6,926 nucleotides of DNA from an uncultured Collinsella sp. (GCA_900552875.1 USCS01000082.1:1-6926); one strand, 5' to 3'; numbered from the stretch's first letter, positions 1-6,146 are shown. Program-made: numbers and translations. The notes: generated by a model not told the origin, from the letters alone.

Positions 1-1404
1 GAACTCAACGTCCCGCCGACCCTGATCAGCTTCGCCGTCGCCGTGGGCAAGGCCGCCCGCGCCGTCTCGCCCGAGTTCAAGGGCCTGACGCACCGCGTCG
101 TCCGCATCGCCCCCGCCACCTATGGCGAGGACTACCGTCCCGACGCCCAGCAGCTGCTCGCCGCGTTTGACGCCGTCGAGGCGCTCACTGCTACCGGCAA
201 CGCCCTGGCCATCTCCACGCCCGGCTACGGATGCGGCGCCGAGAGCCTCTTTAAGATGTGCGTCGGTAACCAGATCGGTATCGAGCTTGCCGAGGATGTA
301 GACGTGGAGAGCCTCTTCACCCCGCTCTACGGCAGCTTTGTCGTCGAGCTCGCCGAGGATGCCGAGCTGCCCGAGGTCGCCGACGGCGTTGTCGTCGAGC
401 CCCTGGGCACCACCGTCGAGGGCTATGTCATCGACACCGGCTCCGAAGTCATCGAGCTCGCCGAGCTCCAGGAGGCCTGGGAGAGCGGTATCGAGGGCGT
501 CTTTGCCTACCGCAGCGCCGGCGAGACCGCCGAGGTCGAGACCATCGACTTCCGCGCCAAGGACATCCACGTGTACGGCGGCGCCAAGATCGCCCGCCCG
601 CGCGTGGTTATCCCCGTGTTCCCCGGCAACAACTGCGAGTACGATAGCGCCCGTGCCTTCCGTGCCGCCGGCGCCGAAGCCGACACCTTCGTGATCAACA
701 ACCTCACGCCCGAGGCCGTCGCCGAGAGCACCCATGAGCTTGCCCGCCGCATTCGTGCAAGCCAGATCGTCATGATCCCCGGCGGCTTCTCGGGCGGCGA
801 CGAGCCCGACGGCTCCGCCAAGTTCATCACGGCGTTCTTCCGCGCTCCCGAGGTCACCGAGGCAGTCCGCGACCTGCTCAAGGCCCGCGATGGCCTGATG
901 CTGGGCATCTGCAACGGCTTCCAGGCCCTGATCAAGCTCGGTCTGGTGCCCTACGGCGACATCGTCGACGCCACGCCCGATGCGCCCACGTTGACGTTCA
1001 ACACCATCGGTCGCCACCAGAGCCGTCTGGTGCGCACCCGCATCTCGTCCAACTTGTCCCCGTGGCTGTCGCAGTGCAGCCTGGACGACCCCTACACCGT
1101 CGCCATCAGCCACGGCGAGGGCCGCTTTGTCGCCAACGACGAAGTGCTCGCCCAGCTGATCGCCAACGGCCAGGTCGCCACGCAGTACGTGGGCGAGGAC
1201 GGCAAGCCCAGCATGGATCTTTCCGTCAACCCCAACGGCTCCGCACTCGCCATCGAGGGCATCACGAGCCCCGACGGCCGTGTCCTGGGCAAGATGGGCC
1301 ATGCCGAGCGTCGCGGCGACAATCTGTACCGCAACGTGCCCGAGCATGTCCCCGACGATAAGTTCATGCCGATCTTTGAGAGCGGCGTAGCCTACTTCGC
1401 CTAA
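1..1404 (+). CDS. purL: Phosphoribosylformylglycinamidine synthase, C-terminal part (5' end outside window)
   Basis: This is the 3' portion of the single-chain FGAM synthase, which converts FGAR, glutamine and ATP to FGAM in cytosolic de novo purine synthesis. The frame is open from base 1 and gives 467 residues before TAA at 1402-1404. Residues 1 to about 190 match the end of the synthetase part (second AIRS-C-like domain, opening ELNVPPTLISFAVA). A class I glutamine amidotransferase domain follows from about residue 201 (RVVIPVFPGNNCEYDS), with PGGFSGGDEPDGSAKF near residue 260. The nucleophile Cys304 lies in GICNGFQAL (TGC at 910-912), and the His434/Glu436 pair lies in GHAER, so the triad looks intact. 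The fused amidotransferase marks the large PurL type, as opposed to the separate PurQ/PurL/PurS set. Full-length relatives run to roughly 1200-1300 residues, so about a third is visible. No other pur gene is in the window. The family call is secure; only the missing N-terminus limits it. Confidence 0.97.
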   Translation, partial: ELNVPPTLISFAVAVGKAARAVSPEFKGLTHRVVRIAPATYGEDYRPDAQQLLAAFDAVEALTATGNALAISTPGYGCGAESLFKMCVGNQIGIELAEDVDVESLFTPLYGSFVVELAEDAELPEVADGVVVEPLGTTVEGYVIDTGSEVIELAELQEAWESGIEGVFAYRSAGETAEVETIDFRAKDIHVYGGAKIARPRVVIPVFPGNNCEYDSARAFRAAGAEADTFVINNLTPEAVAESTHELARRIRASQIVMIPGGFSGGDEPDGSAKFITAFFRAPEVTEAVRDLLKARDGLMLGICNGFQALIKLGLVPYGDIVDATPDAPTLTFNTIGRHQSRLVRTRISSNLSPWLSQCSLDDPYTVAISHGEGRFVANDEVLAQLIANGQVATQYVGEDGKPSMDLSVNPNGSALAIEGITSPDGRVLGKMGHAERRGDNLYRNVPEHVPDDKFMPIFESGVAYFA

Positions 1405-1414
1405 AGCTTTCCCA

Positions 1415-1436
1415 TCGGGTACAATCCCCTCGGGTA
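1415..1436 (+). promoter_or_regulatory. Possible -10 box (TACAAT) between two TCGGGTA direct repeats
   Basis: TACAAT at 1420-1425 differs from the TATAAT consensus at one base. It lies between two copies of TCGGGTA (1415-1421 and 1430-1436), 15 bp apart. No good -35 is visible: the hexamer 17 bp upstream, TTCGCC, is poor. If used, transcription would begin near 1432, just before the terminator hairpin at 1442. This is the only promoter-like sequence I can see for the EamA gene downstream. It is an inference from one hexamer. Confidence 0.35.
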
Positions 1437-1441
1437 ACAAC

Positions 1442-1478
1442 ACCCGCCACCGGCACACCCGGTGGCGGGTTCTTTTTT
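1442..1478 (+). terminator. Strong intrinsic terminator after purL
   Basis: A perfect 12-bp stem pairs ACCCGCCACCGG (1442-1453) with CCGGTGGCGGGT (1459-1470). The loop is CACAC and the run TCTTTTTT follows (1471-1478). This is a textbook Rho-independent terminator starting 37 bp after the purL stop. It also sits 25 bp ahead of the EamA start codon, so it must be read through, or bypassed by an unseen promoter, for that gene to be expressed. Confidence 0.93.
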
Positions 1479-1503
1479 GCTTCGCGCATACAGGAAGGAC
1501 ACC

Positions 1504-2439
1504 ATGGAAAGCCGCAAGCCGTATCTCGCCACCCTGCCCGGACTCATCCTGGGCTGCCTCGTTTGCTGCGCGCTCTGGGGCTCCGCCTTCCCCTGCATCA
1601 AAATCGGCTATGCGCTCTTTGGCATCCCCGCGCACGATAGCGCCTCGCAGCTGCTCTTCGCGGGTCTGCGCTTCACCCTTGCCGGCATGCTGGTCATTGT
1701 TGGCATGAGCGCGGCCCAGCGCCGTCCGCTCGTTCCGCAAGCGCGCGACATCAAGCCCATCCTCACGTTGTCGCTCTTCCAGACTATCGGCCAGTACTTC
1801 TTTTTCTACCTGGGACTCTCGCGCGCCAGCGCCATGTCGAGCTCCATCATCGAGGCCAGCGCCAACTTCCTAGCCATCCTCTTTGCCGCCCTGGCGTTTC
1901 GCACCGAAAAGCTCGATGTGACCAAGGTGCTCGGCTGCGTGCTGGGCTTTGCCGGTGTCGCGCTCGTCAACCTTTCGGGCGCGGATGGCACCTTTGGCTT
2001 TACGCTCGACGGCGAGGGCTTTATCTTGGCTTCCACGGTTGCGGGCGCCCTGTCGACCTGCCTCATCGGTATCTTCTCGCGCGAGCATGACGGCGTCCTG
2101 CTCGCCGGCTGGCAGTTTTTAGTCGGTGGTCTGGTCCTTACCGCCATCGGGTTTTTAATGGGCGGCACGTTATCCCCCACCGCAATCGCCCCCGCTATCG
2201 CACTCATCATTTATATGGCACTTATCTCCGCGGTCGCATACTCGCTGTGGTCGCGCCTGCTTGCCGTCAACCCCGTCAGCCGCGTCTCGGTCTTTGGATT
2301 TATGAACCCGGTCTTCGGCGTGCTGCTGAGCGCACTGCTGCTCGGCGAGGGCGCCGGCACGAGCCCTGTTACCGTACTTGTTGCCCTGCTGTTGGTCTGC
2401 GGCGGCATCATCATCGTCAACAGGCCCAAAAAGGTCTAA
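1504..2439 (+). CDS. EamA/DMT-family transporter (10 TM permease)
   Basis: This is an integral membrane protein of the drug/metabolite transporter superfamily (EamA, RhaT/YdcZ-like), usually exporters of amino acids or other small metabolites; the substrate cannot be told from sequence. The ATG at 1504 is chosen because AGGAAGG (1492-1498) sits 5 nt ahead. The in-frame GTG at 1462 lies inside the terminator stem and is rejected. The product is 311 residues, normal for the family, with about ten hydrophobic segments in two EamA repeats. The first covers residues ~14-157 and opens with CALWGSAFPCIKIGY, the typical ALxWGsxfp signature. The second covers ~170-306 and includes MALISAVAYSLWSRLL and FGFMNPVFGVLLSALLLGE, the conserved end of the domain. 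The C-terminus is a short basic tail (RPKKV). The gene stands alone between two terminators, so it looks monocistronic. Nothing is truncated. Confidence 0.93.
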   Translation: MESRKPYLATLPGLILGCLVCCALWGSAFPCIKIGYALFGIPAHDSASQLLFAGLRFTLAGMLVIVGMSAAQRRPLVPQARDIKPILTLSLFQTIGQYFFFYLGLSRASAMSSSIIEASANFLAILFAALAFRTEKLDVTKVLGCVLGFAGVALVNLSGADGTFGFTLDGEGFILASTVAGALSTCLIGIFSREHDGVLLAGWQFLVGGLVLTAIGFLMGGTLSPTAIAPAIALIIYMALISAVAYSLWSRLLAVNPVSRVSVFGFMNPVFGVLLSALLLGEGAGTSPVTVLVALLLVCGGIIIVNRPKKV

Positions 2440-2440
2440 C

Positions 2441-2469
2441 GAACTACCCCTATTTAGCAGAGGGGGTTC
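2441..2469. repeat. Imperfect inverted repeat after the EamA stop
   Basis: CCCCT (2447-2451) pairs with AGGGG (2461-2465) around a 9-nt loop. The flanking GAAC (2441-2444) pairs with GTTC (2466-2469), leaving TA (2445-2446) as a bulge. It lies directly after the EamA stop codon. No T-run follows on either strand, so it is not a classical terminator. It may be a 3'-UTR stabilising hairpin or chance. Confidence 0.4.
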
Positions 2470-2505
2470 ACATGCTTTAGCTTAATGGAGTACATCGGAG
2501 AGCCG

Positions 2506-2539
2506 AGGGCCGCCACGCCCGCCAGCGTGCGCCCTTTTT
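2506..2539 (+). terminator. Intrinsic terminator of the EamA gene
   Basis: AGGGC (2506-2510) pairs with GCCCT (2531-2535), and CACGC (2514-2518) pairs with GCGTG (2525-2529). A small internal asymmetry separates the two stems, and the loop is CCGCCA. T2535-T2539 forms the U-tract. It faces the plus strand and ends one base before the stop codon of the convergent GGDEF gene. The opposite strand has no T-run, so it serves EamA more clearly than the GGDEF gene. Confidence 0.8.
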
Positions 2540-3691
2540 CTAGCGTATCTGGGCGCCGGCTTTCTTCTTCTCGCGCTTTACGCGGTAGAGCTCCGCGTCG
2601 GCAGCACGAAGCAAGTCTTGCCAGGCATCGACGCCATCACCAACCCGTGCGTAGCCGATGGACATCCGCAACAGATACGGAACCTCGGCGCGCGCGAGCT
2701 CGTCGTTGATTGTCGCGCACAGATGCATGATATCCTGTTCCGCCACTGCCTTTTGGAGCACCACGAACTCATCGCCACCATAACGTGCGATAAAGCCGCC
2801 AGACGCCGAGCAGACTTCTTTGAGCGCAGCGGATATGACCTGAAGAGCGTGGTCGCCCTCCACATGCCCATAGCGATCGTTAATCTGCTTAAAGCCGTCG
2901 GCGTCCATCATAAGCAGATATACATCTTCGGCCTGATCAACATTTGAGAAGAGCGACAGCATATAGGTCTCAAAACGGTTGCGATTGTTAAGTCCAGTCA
3001 ACGGGCCGGTCGAGATGAGCTGCTCCTGGTAGATGATGTAGAGCAGCAACATGCTAATCATTATGCCGACACAAAGGCCGGGCACCGAGTATACGACCTG
3101 AAAGGTACCGCCAACCAGGGCCGGAATGGCGAAAAATGCCAAGGTTCGATAGATGGCCTTCGTCTGCAGGCTCTCGACCCTGCGAGATTGCACAAACGCA
3201 TGCAGGGACGTATGTATAACGTAACAGTAGCTGACGATGGGCTGGATCATATAGGCAAAGCCGCGACGATACACACCCTGCGAATCGATATAGAACAGGG
3301 CGTGCGTCCAGTAACTGGTAAACGCCAGCACGACCACCAGAGCCGTAGGCAACGCTACAAGCACCACCCTATAGCGCGAGGTCAAAAGGCGAGAACCCTG
3401 CACCGTCTCGGAATAGATAAACCAAATGAGACACGCGATAGCAAAGAGCGAAAACGAAACCGCGTTGGAAATCCAGTTGGCAGCAATGCCCAACGTGCCG
3501 TCCACACCGTCCGAAAGCGTCCAGATCATATCGAATAATATGTACGCGGCAGAGGTGTAGCCAAGCATGCTAAACAATAACTGCTGGGTGCTCGAGAACA
3601 AGGAGCGACGACTTCGCACGGCAAGCCCGATAAGAACAATCATGCATAGCACGAATATCTCAATCTTGAGTGTCTTAACCACTAGCGCCAT
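2540..3691 (-). CDS. Membrane-bound GGDEF protein, probable diguanylate cyclase with 7TM N-terminus
   Basis: The likely function is making cyclic di-GMP from two GTP at the inner membrane in response to an unknown signal. Residues are counted from an in-frame TTG at 3724, which gives 394 residues. About seven hydrophobic segments fill residues 18-235 (roughly 18-37, 47-67, 84-104, 118-138, 156-176, 192-212, 215-233). A GGDEF domain follows at 238-390, with LTGLNNR (242-248), metal-binding Asp274 in MMDADGFKQIND, YGHVEGD (285-291), the active-site GGDEF (316-320) and SIGYA (355-359). The usual first Asp of DxLTGLxNR is Gly240. No RxxD inhibitory site is present upstream of GGDEF (residues 308-311 are SGGF). 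The start is uncertain. The ATG at 3691 touches GAAGGG with no spacer; a GTG at 3682 has that motif 9 nt upstream and would still keep the first TM; the TTG at 3724 has no good ribosome site. The gene is less GC-rich than its neighbours. Confidence 0.9.
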   Translation of the reverse strand: MALVVKTLKIEIFVLCMIVLIGLAVRSRRSLFSSTQQLLFSMLGYTSAAYILFDMIWTLSDGVDGTLGIAANWISNAVSFSLFAIACLIWFIYSETVQGSRLLTSRYRVVLVALPTALVVVLAFTSYWTHALFYIDSQGVYRRGFAYMIQPIVSYCYVIHTSLHAFVQSRRVESLQTKAIYRTLAFFAIPALVGGTFQVVYSVPGLCVGIMISMLLLYIIYQEQLISTGPLTGLNNRNRFETYMLSLFSNVDQAEDVYLLMMDADGFKQINDRYGHVEGDHALQVISAALKEVCSASGGFIARYGGDEFVVLQKAVAEQDIMHLCATINDELARAEVPYLLRMSIGYARVGDGVDAWQDLLRAADAELYRVKREKKKAGAQIR

Positions 3692-3737
3692 CCCTTCAAT
3701 ATCCAAGTGGTCAGAATCGCCCAATTCGAATCAGGGC

Positions 3738-3772
3738 AATAAACACCCCTTTACTCCGCAGGGGTAAAGGGG
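3738..3772 (-). terminator. Hairpin with U-rich tail, possible kdgT terminator or GGDEF leader hairpin
   Basis: A perfect 9-bp stem pairs CCCCTTTAC (3746-3754) with GTAAAGGGG (3764-3772) around a 9-nt loop. Read on the minus strand it is followed by TGTTTATT, a loose U-rich tail, so it could end transcripts coming from kdgT. The AGGGG at 3760-3764 can also pair with CCCCT (3746-3750), giving a competing shorter hairpin. It lies just upstream of the GGDEF gene. Confidence 0.5.
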
Positions 3773-3778
3773 ATAATA
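3773..3778 (-). promoter_or_regulatory. Possible -10 box (TATTAT) for the GGDEF gene
   Basis: On the minus strand TATTAT matches TATAAT at five of six bases and points toward the GGDEF gene. TTGCAG (3798-3803 on the plus strand) could be a -35, but the 19-bp spacing is long. It lies between the two hairpins of this gap. This is a weak call resting on one hexamer. Confidence 0.3.
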
Positions 3779-3783
3779 GCAGA

Positions 3784-3823
3784 GCGCCCGAACATCACTG
3801 CAAAACAGTTTCTGTTCGGGCGC
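3784..3823 (-). repeat. Long hairpin downstream of kdgT
   Basis: A perfect 11-bp stem pairs GCGCCCGAACA (3784-3794) with TGTTCGGGCGC (3813-3823). Inside the 18-nt loop, ACTG (3797-3800) can pair with CAGT (3806-3809) around CAAAA, so the structure can lengthen. It lies about 50 bp after the kdgT stop. Neither strand has a proper T-run beside it, so it is either the stem of a poor terminator, a 3'-end stabiliser, or a binding site. The strand given is that of the flanking genes. Confidence 0.6.
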
Positions 3824-3872
3824 CCATACGGCGCGAATTGCACACGCCGGCATCATTGATGGGTATCGATTG

Positions 3873-4895
3873 CTACTCGCCATCGATGTCAGTCGCGACG
3901 GCCTCCTCGATGGCCTCGACACCGACAGGCGACAGATCCTCCTTGCCTTGGCAGAACTTCTTGTCGACCCAGCCAGTCAGAATCGGAGCCATGATCGCCG
4001 TGATGATAACGGCGGTGGCGATCTGAGCGTACGCGGTGGGCGCAAGCTCGGCGTAACGCGGTGCGACCTCGGCGAGGGCAACCGGTGTGGTCATAGCCGT
4101 GCCGGCAATGGTGGAGCAAGCCACAGCGGCCTTGCCATTGCCGCCGCACAGACGCTCGAACGCAAAGGTGATGGGACCGACGACAAACAGCGTGACAAGG
4201 CCCAGCAAGATGCCGGAAATACCGCCGGTGATAAAGCTCGACAGGCTCATGGACGCACCGAGCTGAAATCCGATGACGGCAATCGCAGGATTGGCACCGG
4301 GAACCAGCAGGTTCTTGATAAACGGGAACAGGTTGCCCAGAACCATGCCGATAACGAGTGGCAAGATGGAGCCGATAATGGTGCCAATGGGAATGTTGGC
4401 GAGGCCGGAAACACCGAGGATGATCATCGTGACGGCGGGGCCGGCCGTAAAGAACAGGATACCGACGGCGCCCTGCTCAGACTCATCACCGAACTCGCCC
4501 ATGATGCCCGTATAGAGCGCCATGTTGCAAAACGTGATGCCGCCGATGATAGACACGGAGCTCATACCCAGGAAGTTGTCGTTAAAGAAATATGCCACGC
4601 CCAGGCCGAGAGCCGCTGCGACGACCAGCTTGGGAATCAGCACGACGATGCCGGTCTTGATAGCGCCCGGCGTGGACTTAAAGCTGATGCCGGCGCCCAC
4701 AAACAGCAGGATCGCGGCGACGATGGTATTGGAGCCACCGCGGCAGGCAGCCGTAAAGAATCCGCCGATCTCAAAAACCTGCGGGCAGAAGGTGTTGAGC
4801 AAAAGACCGACGATCATCGGATAGATCATGATGTCGCCCGGGATGCGTGGGACCTTGAATTTCTTTTGCTCGTTGGCGGTCGCTTCCTGTGCCAT
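3873..4895 (-). CDS. kdgT: 2-keto-3-deoxygluconate permease family transporter
   Basis: This is an inner-membrane carrier of the KdgT family, which in enterobacteria imports 2-keto-3-deoxygluconate, an intermediate of pectin and hexuronate breakdown, with protons. The ATG at 4895 is preferred over an upstream TTG at 4925, because GGGGG lies 4 nt ahead and the following residues fit the family. The product is 340 residues, slightly longer than E. coli KdgT, with about ten hydrophobic segments. Motifs that I recall from E. coli KdgT are recognisable in order: IPGDIMIYPMIVGLLLNTF (residues 18-36), FVGAGISFK (65-73), ALYTGIMGEFG (126-136), GPAVTMIILGVSGLA (152-166), and STIAGTAMTTPVALAEVAP (241-259). 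A charged tail (EAIEEAVATDIDGE) ends the protein. No kdgK, kdgA, uxa or pectinase gene is in the window, so the true substrate is inferred from family only. It may be read together with azlCD upstream (150-bp gap) or from its own promoter. Confidence 0.9.
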   Translation of the reverse strand: MAQEATANEQKKFKVPRIPGDIMIYPMIVGLLLNTFCPQVFEIGGFFTAACRGGSNTIVAAILLFVGAGISFKSTPGAIKTGIVVLIPKLVVAAALGLGVAYFFNDNFLGMSSVSIIGGITFCNMALYTGIMGEFGDESEQGAVGILFFTAGPAVTMIILGVSGLANIPIGTIIGSILPLVIGMVLGNLFPFIKNLLVPGANPAIAVIGFQLGASMSLSSFITGGISGILLGLVTLFVVGPITFAFERLCGGNGKAAVACSTIAGTAMTTPVALAEVAPRYAELAPTAYAQIATAVIITAIMAPILTGWVDKKFCQGKEDLSPVGVEAIEEAVATDIDGE

Positions 4896-4913
4896 GAAAC
4901 CCCCATTTCCGCT

Positions 4914-4936
4914 GACGGGGTACAAAAGCCCACGTC
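4914..4936 (-). promoter_or_regulatory. Leader hairpin ahead of kdgT
   Basis: On the minus strand GACG (4936-4933) pairs with CGTC (4917-4914), and GGG pairs with CCC beside it. There is one bulged T and an 8-nt loop. The hairpin ends 18 nt before the kdgT start. Its ACCCC arm (4921-4917) could instead pair with GGGGT in the purine-rich ribosome site (4904-4900), so the two pairings compete. The rest of the 150-bp gap (4896-5045) shows no clear promoter or terminator. Confidence 0.35.
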
Positions 4937-5045
4937 ATGCTTTGCTACAGTAAAGTTTGACCATGGTACCAGAAGAAATAGACCAGCTCGGTGAATAATT
5001 CGACAAGTTGGGATGGAACGAGATTCGGCGCCCGCGACGCCACCC

Positions 5046-5369
5046 CTATATAAGGCTCAAGACGATATAGAGTACGATGCCCGAGACGCAGCACCACAGC
5101 ATCGATTTTGTCTTGACCGCCACGACCACGACGCCGGCGGCCGCAATCCAGGGAACCAAGGCAGGCCAGAGCCCCGCGTCGAACGCGCCGGGACTCACCA
5201 AGTCGTTGGCGACCAGCGCGGCAAAGGCAGCGGGCGGGATATAGCCCAGGGCCTCGGTAATGCGGGGCGACAGGGTCCGCCCGCGCAAGGCGAACGCCGG
5301 CGCGATGCGAAAGAACGCGATAGCAGCCCACGACGACAGCCACAGAGCCAAGAACTCGTTAACGGGCAT
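5046..5369 (-). CDS. azlD: AzlD-family small subunit of amino-acid exporter
   Basis: This is the small membrane partner of AzlC; characterised pairs export branched-chain amino acids or related compounds. The product is 107 residues, the normal AzlD size, with about four hydrophobic segments (roughly residues 5-23, 42-58, 66-85, 89-106). The family pattern RIAPAFALRGRTLSPR (residues 21-36) followed by LGYIPPAAFAALVANDL (41-57) is clear. The ATG at 5369 is chosen because AGAGGTG (5382-5376) lies just upstream. An in-frame ATG at 5399 and the longer frame to 5603 are rejected, because the latter is an arginine/serine-rich shadow of azlC. The start lies inside the end of azlC, an 11-bp overlap that implies translational coupling and a joint complex. 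The stop is TAG at 5048-5046. Confidence 0.92.
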   Translation of the reverse strand: MPVNEFLALWLSSWAAIAFFRIAPAFALRGRTLSPRITEALGYIPPAAFAALVANDLVSPGAFDAGLWPALVPWIAAAGVVVVAVKTKSMLWCCVSGIVLYIVLSLI

Positions 5370-6051
5370 CGCGGGCACCTCTTCCGTCAAATACAGCATC
5401 GCACGCCAGCGCAATGGTAATGCCGACCACGACGCTTGCCGGCACGGCAATATTCGTGAGGCCCAAGAACTTGCATACGGCGACGGACACCGCGCCCGAA
5501 ACCGCCGCGACAACGTTGCCGCGCGACAGCCGCTGCGAAAAGAGCAGGCAGATAAAGAGCGAGGTGCAGACAAAGGCTGCAATGGCGGTGGGAACATCGA
5601 CAACGGCGCCGACGATGGCGCCCATCGTACACGATACGCCCCATGTTGCGATAAGGATCACGTTGAGCACGAAGGATTCGCGCGGGCCCCAATCCTCCCC
5701 TTCAACCAGCTTGGCAAGCGAGATGCCGTATGCCTCCTCGGTGAGCGTCGCGGCAACAGCCAGCGTCTGACGCTTCGAGGCGCCCGCCAGATGGGGTGCG
5801 ATCGATGCCGAATAAAGTGCAAAGCGCGAGGAGATGGCGGCGACGCTCGCGATAATCGAAGGTGCCGGTACGCCCGCCAGCCAAAGATTGCAGATCATAA
5901 ACTGGCCGCTGCCCGTCACAAACGTGCTGCTCAGAGCAAAGACCATCCAGGGCTCCATTCCCGTCTGCCCCATGATCATTCCGCACGGCGCGCCTATCGC
6001 AACATAGGTAAGCATCACCGGCCAGACGATTTTAAAGATCCTAAGGACCAT
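5359..6051 (-). CDS. azlC: AzlC-family large subunit of amino-acid exporter
   Basis: This is the large membrane subunit of an AzlCD (LIV-E) exporter, known in Bacillus for azaleucine resistance and, as BrnFE in Corynebacterium, for export of branched-chain amino acids and methionine. The ATG at 6051 follows GGGAG (6060-6056) by 4 nt and gives 230 residues, the usual family length. The frame runs on to 6285, but that part crosses into the divergent HD gene and reads as non-membrane sequence, so it is excluded. Visible family features are GSGQF (47-51), SRFALYSASIAPHL (75-88), TLTEEAYGI (102-110), and hydrophobic segments across the chain. azlD follows with an 11-bp overlap. The substrate (Leu/Ile/Val, Met or other) cannot be settled from sequence. 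No Lrp/AsnC-type regulator is in the window. Confidence 0.92.
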   Translation of the reverse strand: MVLRIFKIVWPVMLTYVAIGAPCGMIMGQTGMEPWMVFALSSTFVTGSGQFMICNLWLAGVPAPSIIASVAAISSRFALYSASIAPHLAGASKRQTLAVAATLTEEAYGISLAKLVEGEDWGPRESFVLNVILIATWGVSCTMGAIVGAVVDVPTAIAAFVCTSLFICLLFSQRLSRGNVVAAVSGAVSVAVCKFLGLTNIAVPASVVVGITIALACDAVFDGRGARDAR

Positions 6052-6110
6052 GCCACTCCCATTCTGGTAAGTCGTCTGCAGCGCGCCTCGCAACGCAGCA
6101 GAAATATCAA

Positions 6111-6146
6111 CCGGTGGCAATAAAGTTCGCCTACAATTGCCACCGG
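6111..6146. promoter_or_regulatory. Perfect 11-bp inverted repeat, likely operator between azlC and the HD gene
   Basis: CCGGTGGCAAT (6111-6121) and its exact reverse complement ATTGCCACCGG (6136-6146) are separated by 14 bp. The half-site centres are about 25 bp apart, between two and three helical turns. The right arm overlaps the last two bases of the TACAAT box of the HD gene, and the whole repeat lies in the 126-bp divergent space. That position fits a repressor site serving one or both genes. No T-run borders it, so a terminator is unlikely. The binding protein is unknown. Confidence 0.6.
6132..6137 (+). promoter_or_regulatory. Probable -10 box (TACAAT) of the HD gene
   Basis: TACAAT is one base off consensus and lies 40 bp ahead of the ATG at 6178, which predicts a leader of about 34 nt. 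No good -35 is present at 16-18 bp spacing (AACCGG at 17), so an activator or a weak promoter would be expected. The box sits at the inner edge of the right arm of the inverted repeat. Confidence 0.45.

Noticed and set aside
1062..1361. Out-of-frame ORFs inside purL (including those at 338-694 and 507-935)
   Set aside because: These are shadow frames of GC-rich purL, with Arg/Ser/Pro-rich products and no motifs.
4921..4926. Plus-strand TACAAA box after GGGG
   Set aside because: No plus-strand gene follows for over 1 kb, and the bases are part of the kdgT leader hairpin.
3870..4994. Long plus-strand ORF (374 codons) over kdgT
   Set aside because: It is exactly antisense to a clear KdgT permease. 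The product is D/G/R-rich with no recognisable domain, as expected from the complement of hydrophobic codons.
5260..6123. Long plus-strand ORF (287 codons) over azlC/azlD
   Set aside because: It is antisense to two recognisable membrane genes, has low-complexity Arg/Asp/His-rich composition, and no convincing family or ribosome site.
1446..6146. Shared 8-mer CCGGTGGC/GCCACCGG near TACAAT at both 1420-1466 and 6111-6146
   Set aside because: At the first site the 8-mers are arms of a terminator and in the opposite order from the second; GC-rich terminator stems commonly contain this sequence, so a common regulator is not supported.
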